Assembly (NCBI RefSeq): GCF_964340395.1
Contig: NC_135551.1
Coordinates: 10,641,879 to 10,705,878 of the forward strand
Length of the DNA: 64,000 nucleotides
Reading direction: 5' to 3'
DNA from: Glandiceps talaboti
Taxonomy: Eukaryota > Hemichordata > Enteropneusta > Spengelidae
Part shown: positions 12,836 to 29,800 of the stretch, one piece after another
Layout: every line of letters starts with the position of its first letter
Position numbering within the stretch: position 1 is the stretch's first letter
Made by a program: the position numbers and the translations under genes
Notes under the pieces: generated by a model
Told to the model about the DNA's origin: nothing
Database searches by the model: none
What the model saw: only the letters and a program-made list of their open reading frames with translations

Positions 12836-13220
12836 GGTTTGTTTTGTTTGATGTGTTGAGGGATACAAGAATTACACAGTGTTAAGGAGAGAAAAGAATT
12901 GTGACACAAATTCTAACATAAAGGTCACATTTCCTTCGAACTCCATATTGTACACACTTTGATTTTTTTGCTAGAAAATGGATTTATGTAGCCTTACCGA
13001 ATGTCAATTCCGTAAACGTAGCCACTGAGAGAATCCATGACGTCCGAGCTGACCCAGCATTGAAGTACCTCTGTAATTCTACAAATACTGGACCTATAGC
13101 CTGGTAGGTCCCAAACACCAACATACAACATACGTGGCAAGAAAGAACGAGAAGCCAACCGTAAATCCCACCATCTTCCTCTCTGGTTGCCATATGTTCA
13201 TCTCTAGATCTCCTCTTCAT
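1731..13220 (-). CDS. Monocarboxylate-transporter-like protein (SLC16 family, MFS)
   Basis: Four coding exons on the minus strand: 13220-12998, 8772-8629, 3312-2467 and 1930-1731. They have consensus donors and acceptors, and all three introns are in phase 1. The total is 1413 nt, or 470 aa, normal for the family. Exon 1 carries the SLC16 N-terminal signature (EEDGGIYGWLLVL then LVFGTYQAIGPVF), here with an extra Ile between Gly-Gly and Tyr. Exon 2 reads GPVANISVKKIGYRG, the TM2-TM3 region. Exon 3 holds the second family motif LYLKKRYILANALTVCGSG, the central charged loop and the later membrane helices. Exon 4 encodes GWIYDITKDYNNAFYFYG, the last helices and a short tail. The family moves monocarboxylates or related small organic solutes across the plasma membrane; this substrate cannot be told. 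I chose the start at 13220 because an upstream-most Met precedes EHMATREEDGG; the internal Met is an alternative. Introns hold many mobile elements. Confidence 0.9.
2288..2384. repeat. Two direct copies of a ~45-bp intronic sequence
   Basis: The sequence from ACATCTGAACT to GCTAGCATTGCA occurs twice, about 53 bp apart, in the last intron of the transporter gene, with a few mismatches. Confidence 0.6.
3387..3682. repeat. Compound microsatellite (TCTG, TGCC, GTAC, TA, TATC, TGTA)
   Basis: A run of (TCTG)n gives way to TGCC, GTAC, TGTA, TA and TATC repeats. It lies about 70 bases upstream (minus sense) of transporter exon 3 and directly before a LINE. Open frames through it are low-complexity artefacts. 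Confidence 0.95.
3690..5632 (+). mobile_element. Deleted non-LTR retrotransposon (CR1/L2-type LINE)
   Basis: Translated pieces show an AP-type endonuclease (SCTLWNAQSIDNK, FIVTETWFS, then in another frame GGGTAVIVKYD and VIYRPPYSRRG). A linker follows, and then the start of the reverse transcriptase at about 4610-5527 (IDPIPTALLG, then NYRPMSNLPFLSKVIELV, then QSAYHEGYST). The element is broken. The endonuclease is frameshifted near 4190, there is a deletion near 4400 between its C-terminus and the linker, and after a few codons of RT (TALIRVQKYVL) the sequence jumps to the 3' end. It finishes in a (TGAA)n tail at about 5595-5632, typical of CR1/L2-group elements. It sits in a transporter intron in opposite orientation to the gene. 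Deletion of the catalytic RT core makes it non-autonomous. Confidence 0.85.
5890..6340 (-). mobile_element. LINE 3' remnant (C-terminal RT region)
   Basis: On the minus strand, 6330-6220 encodes VLRNFNVSQDVLEEVYRSL then VESVLSFNIT. Downstream, 6140-5922 encodes EKIIGRQQRLLSELYN, RKALAIIDD, HPLHSQF-like NPLHSQFELL and a terminal SFLPSVKNILN. This is the C-terminus seen after the RT in CR1/Rex1-like LINEs. Between the two parts an (AACAT)n run at about 6199-6230 replaces or expands the WYGN region, with a frame change. It is a 5'-truncated, decayed copy inside a transporter intron. Confidence 0.7.
6340..7325 (+). mobile_element. Tandem-cored element with GACA microsatellites (Helentron/HINE-like candidate)
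   Basis: Four degenerate units of about 150 bp follow one another. The motif TTTGAAGTGT...CTTAAGATAT recurs near 6390, 6538, 6687 and 6838, followed each time by CCAATTACT- and TTAATTAT-like words. After the array comes the phrase GTAGTTTTTGAGATATCA, a (GACA)n tract at 7008-7035, a second (GACA)n at 7230-7270 and an end-like AAACATAACCCTCCCTATC with a partly matching GGAAGATA. Core tandem units followed by a tetranucleotide microsatellite and a short hairpin-like end is the layout of non-autonomous Helentron-type elements (DINE-1, pearl). That assignment is inference. A related single unit occurs inverted at 42960-43115. Confidence 0.5.
7485..7890 (+). mobile_element. L1/Tx1-type LINE C-terminal remnant
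   Basis: The frame at 7495-7806 reads SPLCSFCKEIVEDFIYFG, then an FW-like segment and WLKKSITHINLPINV, followed by FIFLLGRHFIFRCKH. This resembles the zinc-binding C-terminal region of L1/Tx1 reverse transcriptases (CxxC, then HxxxxC), but the HLFxxC part is missing. Another frame continues it at 7801-7890 (IIEKQIARSKDKLDIHVKN). It begins at a T- and G-rich tract and is a short, broken 3' piece. Confidence 0.55.
7993..8543. mobile_element. Foldback element with arrayed terminal repeats (GGACAACTGCCCC)
   Basis: The left arm (7993 to about 8259) and right arm (about 8379-8543) are inverted copies. Each arm starts as AGGACAACTGCCCCCCGGAC, continues with arrays of GGACAACTGCCCC, and then shares the unique words TTTGTCATTCATTAAAAAGT, CACCGTCGGCAACTTACCGC and ATTATACTCACTA. 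The left array has more units (about nine) than the right (about four), so one end expanded or the other shrank. Only about 120 bp of unrelated sequence lies between the arms and no transposase is seen. A target-site duplication is not clear. It is located in the first half of the transporter gene, close to exon 2. Confidence 0.85.
8878..8972. repeat. Near-perfect 42-bp hairpin
   Basis: Arms 8878-8919 and 8931-8972 are reverse complements with a single mismatch, around an 11-base loop. The arm includes GAGAGCACGGTTGAAACAAC and ends GTGGATGATA. It lies about 100 bases before transporter exon 2 (minus sense), so it would be in the pre-mRNA. Confidence 0.9.
9741..11544. mobile_element. 1.8-kb inverted-repeat element with internal repeats
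   Basis: The left end reads AAGGACCGGTGGGTTTCTTC then GGCCTGG and a G-tract. The right end, reversed, reads AAGGGACCGGTCTGTTTCTC then CAGCCTGG and a G-tract. Inside, a unit recurs near 10440, 10858 and 11095. It has the words GAATAGCCTAAA, CCTCCAGGGCTTCTAG, GGGAGATCCC, TCTCAAGC, CCCCTACCT and ACCCTNTGTAGT. No transposase frame was found. It fills much of the first transporter intron. Flanks read TTA on the left and TA on the right, so a TA target site is possible but unproven. Confidence 0.65.
11588..11720. repeat. Dispersed repeat, copy 1 (second copy at 50715-50840)
   Basis: The words GCAATGCATCCT, AGTATATAGGA, GCGCATGCGTACTAGTCATT and GCGAGCT occur in the same order here and near 50715-50840. 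The family is not recognised; no tRNA-type promoter boxes were seen. Confidence 0.6.
12175..12300. repeat. Poly-C tracts
   Basis: Runs of C (16 or more at about 12177-12192, and shorter ones at 12250 and after) form a pyrimidine-rich patch in the first transporter intron. The remaining sequence up to 12780 shows nothing recognisable. Confidence 0.7.
12781..12832. repeat. (GT)n microsatellite
   Basis: About 25 GT units, 170 bases downstream (minus sense) of transporter exon 1. Confidence 0.98.
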
Positions 13221-13556
13221 TATCGCGTATTGTGTTTATATAATAGGTACCAGAATCAAGATCGAAAAAGCAATGACAGTAAAACGTGGAATAGAAACGT
13301 GATTAAACGCAGGGGGTTAATCTCAAGTATCACTTCACCAATTGCTTTGTTGTACTAAAATGTCGAATACAACAAAGCTGGATATTAAAACCAGGGGCGT
13401 CACGCTCCGTTCCGCTTTGTAGTATTAGGGAGCCTCCATTAATTACAGGAAGAAAGGGCCAGGGGGAATCAAATTGACTCGGAGTTAAAGACTCCGTAGC
13501 TTCTATAAGCAATGGTGAAAACACTTAAGATTGTCAGCCATACCTGGCCCTACTTA

Positions 13557-13591
<35 letters not shown>

Positions 13592-13593
13592 AT
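13557..13593. repeat. (TCTG)n microsatellite
   Basis: Nine TCTG units upstream of the transporter gene. Nearby, 13421-13465 holds GGGAGCCTCCATTAATTACA followed by GGGGGAATCA, which resembles one end of the element at 14162-15460. The sequence from 13600 to 14160 holds nothing I recognise. Confidence 0.9.
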
Positions 13594-14161
13594 ATTCCAC
13601 TGATGTCTTAGGAACTCATCGTCGTAAACCACGGCCTATTTTACGGCAACGTCCAAAACGCGCCGTATGGCTGAAGAAATAACAGCTCTGGTTTGCGAGG
13701 ATGTAGGAACTGCTAGCCCAAACATAGAAATGGAGCATGTTATATTAGATTCTTGTTTTGAAACCCATTTAGCTTTATGGTGAACTTGTAATTGTAAACC
13801 ATTCATTTCATCAGTGTGGTATACTCAATTCCATGCACAGTATGTCATTCACACCAACCTATACAATATAGTACATGGGGTATGAAGGGAATACTAATAG
13901 AATGTGTAATATGATAACACATGTAAATACATGTGACTGTGACTTAGTGAAAGCTATCCCCATTCAGTCTTTTTTCTTCTATTGTCATTTGTTGTAGGTG
14001 CACTCATTCGGCCACGTATTTCTTTACAAGGTCTTTAAAAGTATGGCATGACAATATTATATTTTCAGGGACCTGTTCCAACACCATCCAAACTCTGCAA
14101 CACTGTGACAATTTGTAATTGAAATCGTAAACTGATATTCTTCGGTTCGGTACGAACTAAA

Positions 14162-14674
14162 GGAGCCTTCAGTATTTACAGGGGGGGAATCACACATGGT
14201 CTGTTAAGTAAAACATGACCCCCCCCCCATTCTCCATTTGTAAAAAGTGACCCTCCCCTTTGTCCCATTTTGTAAAACATGACCCTCCCCAAGACAATTG
14301 CATATACTGAACGTTAATCAATATCCCCATTATATGTATACATACAAATTAAATGATGTTGACTCTGTATTAGAAAGCAATATTTCTACATATAAAGTGA
14401 CAAACAGTAAAAGACTGGCTAGTTACCTTTCTCTTATAATCAAACACAATCTAGTTAGTATCTTAAACGTGCTTTCCATGTTGTGTATACTCTGCCTGAT
14501 CTGGTCACTTGCAAAAGTTCCCTGATACCATTGTCATCATCATCATCATCATCATCATCAACATCTTCACCTTCAGTATTGCCATAATCAGTGTCACTCT
14601 AATCTGACTCACTGGTACTACTTGAGTCATTACATGTATCACTGTCTGTGTTCTCTATGACATTCAAAACTAAC

Positions 14675-14722
<48 letters not shown>

Positions 14723-15060
14723 CTGCCTGCGACCATCACCATCATATTTTAACAACAACATGTACGGACAGTGTGAGTGATAAAGTGAGATGGTACACTC
14801 AACAAAATGCATCCTTTTATAAACAATTTTCTTACAACATATGTAATTTTATTTTTGTATTTTGGCATGTAAAGTACTTGTAAAAATAAATGTTGAGTGC
14901 TCATCTCACTTTAATGAAAGCCTATTAGGGACAATACAGAATACAAAAAATTCTCAAGATAAAGAGATACTTTCTTGTTATCTCGATCGCGAGATACTAT
15001 CTCATTATCTCGAGAAACCATCTTGTTATCTCGACACAATTTCTCGTTATTTCGAAAACC

Positions 15061-15136
<76 letters not shown>

Positions 15137-15460
15137 GAGAAATGATATCGAGATAACGAAATAGTTTTTCGAGATAACGAGAAAGGATCTCATTATCTTT
15201 AGAAAATTTTATTTTTTTGATTCTGTAAATGTCACAAAATGGACTTTCATACACATTTACATCTTAAAACACACAAAACTAATTGACAATAATTGAATCT
15301 TCAATTTGGTCCCAAAACTATGGATTGTAAAATGTGACCCTCCCCCAAACATTATAATGGAAAATATGACCCTCCCCCAAGAACAGGTTTGTAAAATGTG
15401 ACCCCCCCCCCCTTGATTCCTCCGCCCCCCCCCCACCCCCTTGTAAATACTGAAGGCTCC
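14162..15460. mobile_element. 1.3-kb inverted-repeat element (GGAGCCTTCAGTATTTACA ends)
   Basis: The first bases GGAGCCTTCAGTATTTACA, followed by a G-tract and AATCA, return inverted at 15413-15460. Just inside each end, a motif like TTGTAAAATGTGACCCTCCC recurs about three times, in the same rather than inverted orientation on both sides (14205-14290 and 15327-15400). The middle holds two (ATC)n microsatellites (14533-14560, 14677-14722) and a palindromic block at 14955-15205. No transposase frame is visible. It lies upstream of both the transporter and the cathepsin gene. Confidence 0.7.
14955..15205. repeat. Palindromic block of TCTCGTTATCTCGA motifs around TA/GA microsatellites
   Basis: Left of a (TA)12 and (GA)n core (15061-15132), the word CTTGTTATCTCGA and its variants repeat four times. 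Right of the core the inverse GAGATAACGAGAAA repeats three times. The whole is an inverted repeat nested in the 14162-15460 element and could be a small foldback transposon. Confidence 0.65.
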
Positions 15461-15463
15461 ATA

Positions 15464-17109
15464 ACTTCATTATAATATGTTACATGAATCATTTGGACAA
15501 GGTACTAGCTGTACAGTTGCACACTAGTGTCGGCATTTCGTCAATCATTAGATAGATAACAAAACTTGTTATCGTAGGTTACAGATTACACGTCGGTCTT
15601 GTTTCGACAACATAATAAGGCTTCACAAGTCGCGATCGCAGATCGAGAAGGACTGTGATCAACAAAATATCCCGCGGACCAGAGCGGACTATTAAAGCTT
15701 TGCATTTCCATACGTACGGTATACACTACGTAGCTACGTGCTTGATCTCGAGTTCGTGCCTTCGGCTATGGAGCGAGGCGACGACTTTGTTTTAGATGCA
15801 ACGTAGCAAAAAGGGCACGAACGACTTTCGACAGTGTAGGTGCCTACATGATCGTAGTCCAGTTAGTTCGCGTTACGATCATCTCCACAACATGCATAGA
15901 CCTAGAGATCATAGAGAACAGTCAACAGGTATAGGAACTAGACTATAGGTACGTCAGATAATATAAGACACAGCTAATTGTCAGAAAACACTTCAATTGG
16001 AGCACACAGAAAATTGTAGAAGGAAATTAAGGAATGTAGCAACCCAGAACGTATATCGATCATACTGAGGAACAGATCTAGAGATACAGTTTGAGCTCAT
16101 TGTAATGTCATTCTATGTCAGTAACAATGTATCATCTTCACTTACCGTACATGTGAGCTTGCATTTTAGGCAAAATGTCTAGAGCTAATGGAGTGCGTAC
16201 AGACACTTTTGTTCGCTTGTATTGTCACCGGGAGCAGCAAGCATGTAATTGAATCGATTGATCGATTTATTGATTGATTTAGTATTTGGTTGAATGATTG
16301 ATTGGTCGATTGAATGATTCATTTTTGTGGTGAACTAAAACCTATTTTGTGTGTGATATTGATCAATTGAATCATTGATATTTGTGGTGATATAACACTT
16401 TACCTCTCTCCCTGACTATGTTTCTCTCTTTCAGTTGTATATATAATTATCTAGATCTCTTTATTGACTAAATTAAGACACCTTGTCAATTCTTCTCCTC
16501 TTATCTAAATTAAACAGCTTGCCATACTAAAATGTACTTTTAAAATGTTTGTGGAAGTTCTTTATTTGTTATTTTTATTTTACTTTCATCTTAATAAGTT
16601 TGCATATACCTGTAACGGATTGTCAGTCTCTCTGGATATAAATGTGTGATTCAAGCATATACAAAGGCAAACATATATCTCTTAGAATAATTCCTTATAC
16701 ATTATCGCTTTCGGTCACTCCCCGTCGTGTATTCAGTAGCGTGTGACGTGTGCATATAGTGTACACATAGACTGGTTTCATGAAGTCTCTGGCGGTACAC
16801 TTTTCACAACAGAGTTGACACACAATCACGACTGTGATGGAGTAACCTTGATTTCTGTCACAACATTTTAAAAAGAGAAAACAAATAAAAGAAATAAGAC
16901 AGTTTGTGCGAATACCTTTTGTTTGCAAACTTACCCATTCAGTCTATCAAAGATACATTGACCTTAGGTCAGGTCAAACACAATAATAACGTTACTACAT
17001 TTCTTTTGTAATTTCTAGACGTTCAGAAATCCCCTTATCGTCAGTATGGACAGAGACTTTCCAATGACGTCATTTGACCCCAAACGCCATTTACCATCGG
17101 AGCACTTCC
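15464..17109. other. Intergenic region, no gene seen
   Basis: This stretch between the 14162-15460 element and the cathepsin L gene holds an ATTG-rich simple repeat at 16255-16325. I see no exon of a known family. It probably contains the cathepsin L promoter at its right end, but no specific element can be supported. Confidence 0.5.
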
Positions 17110-17258
17110 ATATTTCGATTACGGATGACAGGCTTTAATTATGTGTTGATAACTTGGTCAGAATACAATCCCCTTACATACAGCCACGAGACGACGTATG
17201 TCCTGTGTGTCCTCGTCAGGCTAACCATAGGAGGAAATTGTATATTGAAGTGAACAAG
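17110..17258 (+). other. Possible 5' non-coding exon of cathepsin L
   Basis: A strong donor (AACAAG followed by GTAAGTGA) ends at 17258. The next good acceptor (TTTTTTCTTCCAG, ending at 17735) lies 17 bases before the cathepsin L start codon. A leader exon spliced to 17736 would fit, as would a leader for the 44-577 relic, which also has an acceptor just before its ATG. The exon's 5' limit is a guess. Confidence 0.35.
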
Positions 17259-17752
17259 GTAAGTGATAATGGATATTATTTAATGATAACGTATATTTTA
17301 TTCATAGATGTCAAATTAACGTATTTCAACAATTCATTGGGTTTTTTCTTTAAGTTGTAAACAATTCCAAATATGCGACCTTAGCTGTTTTTAGTTTTCC
17401 TTTTTTGTCCGTTAATACACACATCAATTAGCATTATTTTCGTTCTATGATCTGATATAAGGCCAGCAATACATCAATAAGTGGTGTGTGTTGAATCACT
17501 CCATGCCCTCTACACGGCGGTGCTAACTTCTACACCAACGGTAATAGTTGCAGGGCGTATACATGTATTTTGCCGTTCAAAATAAAATATGCCACAGTTC
17601 CCCATTTATTTGTAACAAACGTAAACACCGACAAAGCTTATTTCAATCACAACAACTGCAGATATTATTGTTTGCGAAATAAGCTTATGGCTAATTTTTT
17701 TCCAACTTGTGAACACATTATATTTTTTCTTCCAGTGAATCTAAGTTGGAAG

Positions 17753-24580
<6,828 letters not shown>

Positions 24581-25309
24581 TAGGCTACGAGGTGAGTTTT
24601 AATGGAAAACTAAGCTGAAAGTATAGATATGATACGCAGGTCAACATAACTTAAGACTCTTGTTCTGTTGATTAAATCTATGTGGTGTATCAACACTCAG
24701 GACATAGCCAACTCCAGCTTATGAATTCAAATAGAAAGGGCGTGAAAAATTCAAATCTTGTCATTGATGTTTTCTCTAATTTTCAGACATGGATTAATGT
24801 ACCGAAGGTCACGTGACATATAGAATACTGTAGCTGGACAATCGGATGATATCTTCGCGCAATTAATAACCGAATGAAGACAACCTTAAACAGGCTACTA
24901 GGAAGCTAGAATGTGTGCAGTAACGTTTTCTGTTAAAGTCCACATGTATGAACTAGAATATAATTTTCGTTACGTCTTCCATGAATTGAAGATTCAGTAG
25001 TATGGGTCAGACGATAGGTTTTTATCAACTTGCTAAACGTTTTGGATTGATATCGTAGTTATTTCATGTCGGGAACAATGGCGAAGTTGAGGTTGAATTT
25101 TATCTACGCTGCATATTTTTGCGATTATGCAACCCTAAACACCGACTACTTTACACGAACCGTGTATCGTGAAATCTGCAGGGTAGATGATATGATATTA
25201 TTTGGTCCCTAAGCATACAGAAATACAGCTGGATAAAATTCACTTCATCTTTGTTTCCCTCGTTTTATACCCATTAGTTTGGTTGCATCTGTCGTAGATT
25301 CAAATTCCA

Positions 25310-25315
25310 AATAAA
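25310..25315 (+). terminator. Polyadenylation signal AATAAA, cathepsin L
   Basis: The first clear AATAAA downstream of the cathepsin L stop codon, about 730 bases into a presumed 3' UTR, is followed by a GTGTC-containing stretch. Confidence 0.5.
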
Positions 25316-25319
25316 GACA

Positions 25320-26870
25320 CCGCAATGGCAAATAGTATGGCTTTTGTGTCAACACTTTTCAAGTTGCATATTTCTCAGCAATGTTGACGCTTTGCCCCAG
25401 ACGCCTGCTCTTTGTTTTCTCAAGCTTTCATCCTTACATATACAGTTATGTACAATTTAAGCGAATTGCATCGATAAGTGATTTTCCGTTTCAGAGGAGA
25501 TTTTAACATGCACTTTTCATATTTCTTCAGCTAATGTGAAAAAGAATGAACACTGCCACTTGTTATATTTTAATTTTATTTCACACAAATGCAAAACAAG
25601 TACAAAGAGTAACCCTATTACTCCGTTAACTTCTGCCCATACACAAATGGACACCAAACACCATGGCGTGTAGGGCCTATTCAAGCCAAATGTACCCTTC
25701 ACTTGTATTGTTATTTTGTTTGTATATCTTTTTGTTCATTCCTTGGGAAATTGCTTCGATTAAAAGACAAGATACTCGTCGCTCAGAATTATGTCATAAT
25801 TTGATAGAGTGTAAACGGAATGGATGAAGAAAATCATCTATGTGAAGGGAAGTTAACAAACAAAATATCATAATATGCAGACTGTACTTTATAAATGTTC
25901 ATATTCGGAATCTAATATATTTAGGATTGCCTGCTTAAACGAAGGTCGGCCGGATTATTAAACGTAAGCACACATTTTGTGTTTGACCTTATGGCAGAGT
26001 AACACTAAAAGGTGAGAAACATGAGAAAGGGCAACGACCTGTTGATCTACAATGATTTCATAAAACATATGAATACAGGAGATTTTTAAAAGAAAAATGG
26101 CACACATTTAAAGTGCCATAATAGAAGCCCAGTTTATAAGCTTTTCTCTTATGTTACAAAACACTTCGATAAAACTATCGTACAATGTTAATGTCAATGC
26201 ATATCTTCTATGACATTATTATTTGTGTTTTGGCATTGTTAGAACTATTAATTGTATAGTAAGGAGTTCAAGGACTGCAAAAGAAATTCTATACGTGTCA
26301 TGAATTATGTTAATGAGTTGGATTAAATTTACCACGCTATAAGAAAAAAGAGTGTCGTTCAGTTTGATTCTGTCGAACAACACATGTTTTCACATAGTAA
26401 ATCGGTTTCCTTCTGTATTACACTGAACCCATGAGGGATGAGGCTGATAATTACGATTACACCTTGAGATATAAGATGTTTAAGGGGGTTACTGGAGTTA
26501 TCACCAATATCTAGTTTATCCAAAATTACATCTGATAGAGTACCAGACAAAATATCACATATTAAACGTACCTTTCACTACCTCTGAGGTACATAAAACA
26601 TGGTAATCAACGATTTAGCATCCATATTCTACATATTTTCACAGATTGTGATTTTCATCCGGCCTTATTCCAGACACCTGCACTGATCACAATTATTTTT
26701 GCAAAATTCTCCGCTTAAGATCTTGGAAGACACACACAGACATGCAATCCCACTACTGCCAACGTGTAAGAATTTTTGTTCGATATATACAAACACCTAG
26801 AGTGATGCATCACTATCTCCGTAGCACCGATGAATTTGTTTCAGTAATAAACTTCATTCAGAACACTAAA
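25320..26870. other. Convergent intergenic region / 3' UTRs
   Basis: The stretch lies between the 3' ends of the plus-strand cathepsin gene and the minus-strand ENPP gene. It is AT-rich, and no coding or repeat feature could be supported. It presumably includes the ENPP 3' UTR. Confidence 0.5.
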
Positions 26871-29800
26871 CTAGGCCTCATGCTCATCTTGTGATAAAAG
26901 GGCTTCTCTACTTTCAAAATCTGGTGATGATTGTTCTGGGTGGTAGCTGTAGTCTCCCACATGGTGTTTTTGTTTACGGATACACTTTACAATCAGTGTT
27001 AGACTAATGATGAGTGACACTGCTGCAATGATACTCACACCTAGAAAGTAAGAAAAAATAGCGCCAATGGCGTTAACGTTGTAGCACAAGTACACAGCTT
27101 TTAAAATTGTTTATCCACATGCTGATCCATATCCATACTAAGGAATAGGCGTTCATTTGATGAATGATTACCCAGTTGCTTATCCAGTCCTGTTGTTACT
27201 TTTGCAATATACATAGCCATATGGCTGTTGCTATGGGCGTGGTCTTGTTGCTAGGCATGTTCGCATACATTTTTGAATGTTGAATGTTTATTCACTTGTC
27301 TATTAATCCGTTTTCCATGCAATACATATGATAATTTGGCTGTTGCAACGGGCGTGGTCTTGTTGCTAGGCATATTTGCATTACATTTTTGAATATTTGT
27401 TCACTTGTCTCTGAATCCTTGTTGGTACTTTGAGATGTACTATTATTTTCCTGTTGCTATGGGCGTGGTCATGTTGCTTGACATACTTGCATACTGTTTT
27501 TGAATGTTTATTAACTTGTCTATTAATCCCTGTTGTGATTTTTGCGATATACATTTATTTGGATGTTGCGATGGGCGTGGTCTGTTGCAAGGGATATTTG
27601 CATTTTTTTGAATGTTTACTGATTTGCCTACCAGATGAGGTTATTTTAGCAAAATATACTGACCATTGGTTGAGCGTGGTCATGGTAGCTAGGATCAATT
27701 GTGTCAAACAAATTAAGCATCTTTCAAATAACATATCTAGAAACATCTCATGAAAATTTAGCCCCATCGACCAAGTACTTTTTTAGATACAAGTTTTTTA
27801 CCAAAATTCATATTTTTACACCTAATTTGCATATTTCTGATGAGATCATTACACGCTTAATAGTTCTTCACCTACACATCTCCAAAATGTATCCCCATGA
27901 AATGTTAGCCCAATCTACAGAGTAGGTTTGGAATTAAAGATTTCTGACGAAAAACACACATTTTTAGACCTAATTTGCATATAACCGATGGACTCATCAT
28001 GTCATTAACAGACCGCTTTTTTAACAACCCCTAAATATGTTTCCAGCAAATTTCAGACCAATCTGCCCACTAGTTTTGGAGTTAAGTTTCACAACCAAAA
28101 TTGACATTATTTTTACCCAAATTATACTGCAGAGAAGCGATCATTTTGCTTTGAACGATTTCCCAACTAGACACCAAAATTAACGTTTCGTGTAGTGTTG
28201 ACGTTGGCATTATCTTAAGATATAAATATTTTGTTTTGCTTCTAGCAATGGTTCAATCACTCCATACTTACCTACTAAAATGTGCTGCGATATTTTGAAA
28301 TGTTCGTATCCATGGTGATGTCCGGAATGACTGACATTTAACATTTTGCTCACAATGTCTAAACTTCCATTATTTGGACCAGGTTTCAGATTCATAATCT
28401 CACAAATCATAGGATATATATCCACATTCTTAAACGGATCTGAAGTGAAGTTTTTCTTGATTGATGGACCACTTGCAATGAAGAATGGATGCATAGATCT
28501 CAGAGTGTTGTCATACCCATGATTGCCTTTTTGACCTGTGAAGTGTTAAAAAAATTAGCATAATGCGAAATCATTAAACGACTATCCCTACCTTTGTCAT
28601 TTCTAACGTCTGGTCATTTGCATTGTTGTAAACACACTAGCCTCTTTATGGCAGATGTCCGGCCGTCGCAGCATTATTACACTTTTTCCAGTACGTCAGC
28701 AGAAAAATGAACTGTGTGAATGGTCGTTTGTAAAAGCCGTCAATCCTTGCCTGGTATACATTTTGCACTATATATTCACTACGGATTCATTGGGAATACA
28801 AAATATTTACTAAACTAGACCAAAGCTACAATTTATCGACATTTTAGTTTTCTTTTCAACAGTAATTCAAAACATACTGTTTGGGATGAACACAATCCAC
28901 AGATAATTTGAATCTGTGACGTACATTCAATTTAATTTGTCCGTGGCTCAACAAAAAACATTAGCAATTTACATTTACTTTAATCTATAGCTAAACTGGA
29001 GTGAAAATCAATTACCCTATTCAGACTATTTCTTGATGCCTTTGCTTCAATATTTTCCTTAGTTAAAAGGTGAACCGTACTAATAAGCTTCCCAACTTCT
29101 ATGACAACGCCCTTAGCAACGATGGCCAAAGGCCAGTGGCGTGTACAAAGCGAACAGCAGTGATTTACACTCAAATGTAACAAAAAAGTTCAAAAGAAAG
29201 ACACCAATATGCCTAGCAACTAAAACCACGTCCATAGAAACAGTAGAGTGATAATGTATATTTTAAAAGGTAACAGTCATGTGAATAGATGCAAAAATAT
29301 GATAAATCTCAATATGCCTAGTAACAAATACTAAAATTACATGAATAAATATTCATGAACTTTTTACTGATTCAGAAGGTAATAAGCAATTAGTACTCAT
29401 TAATATTCATCATGAACCTATTACATATGCATATATCCAATTACATGTATACATATATACTCCCACGAGGCAATGTGGCCAGCAGCTAAAACCCAATCTG
29501 ATTGAAATATGGTGTGGTGAATACGGCTCTTCATTTACCTCAAGTTCCTTCGCTTTTTGTTGTTTCTTTTCGTTTTGTTTGTTTGTTTGTTTGTTCAGGG
29601 AGTGGTCGTCGCATAGCGCATTCGATCACTTCCGGAACAACAGATTGCTAAAAACCCAAACGAATCAATACTCCAAATTGGCGTTTCTCTGAAATTAATT
29701 GCGCGTAGTGTCAAAGGGGTAATATCATGAAACGACGTTCAAGTACCCAAAGTTTATAAAAATTCCTTTATTTCTGCAGTTGTGCTCCATTTTTAAAAAG

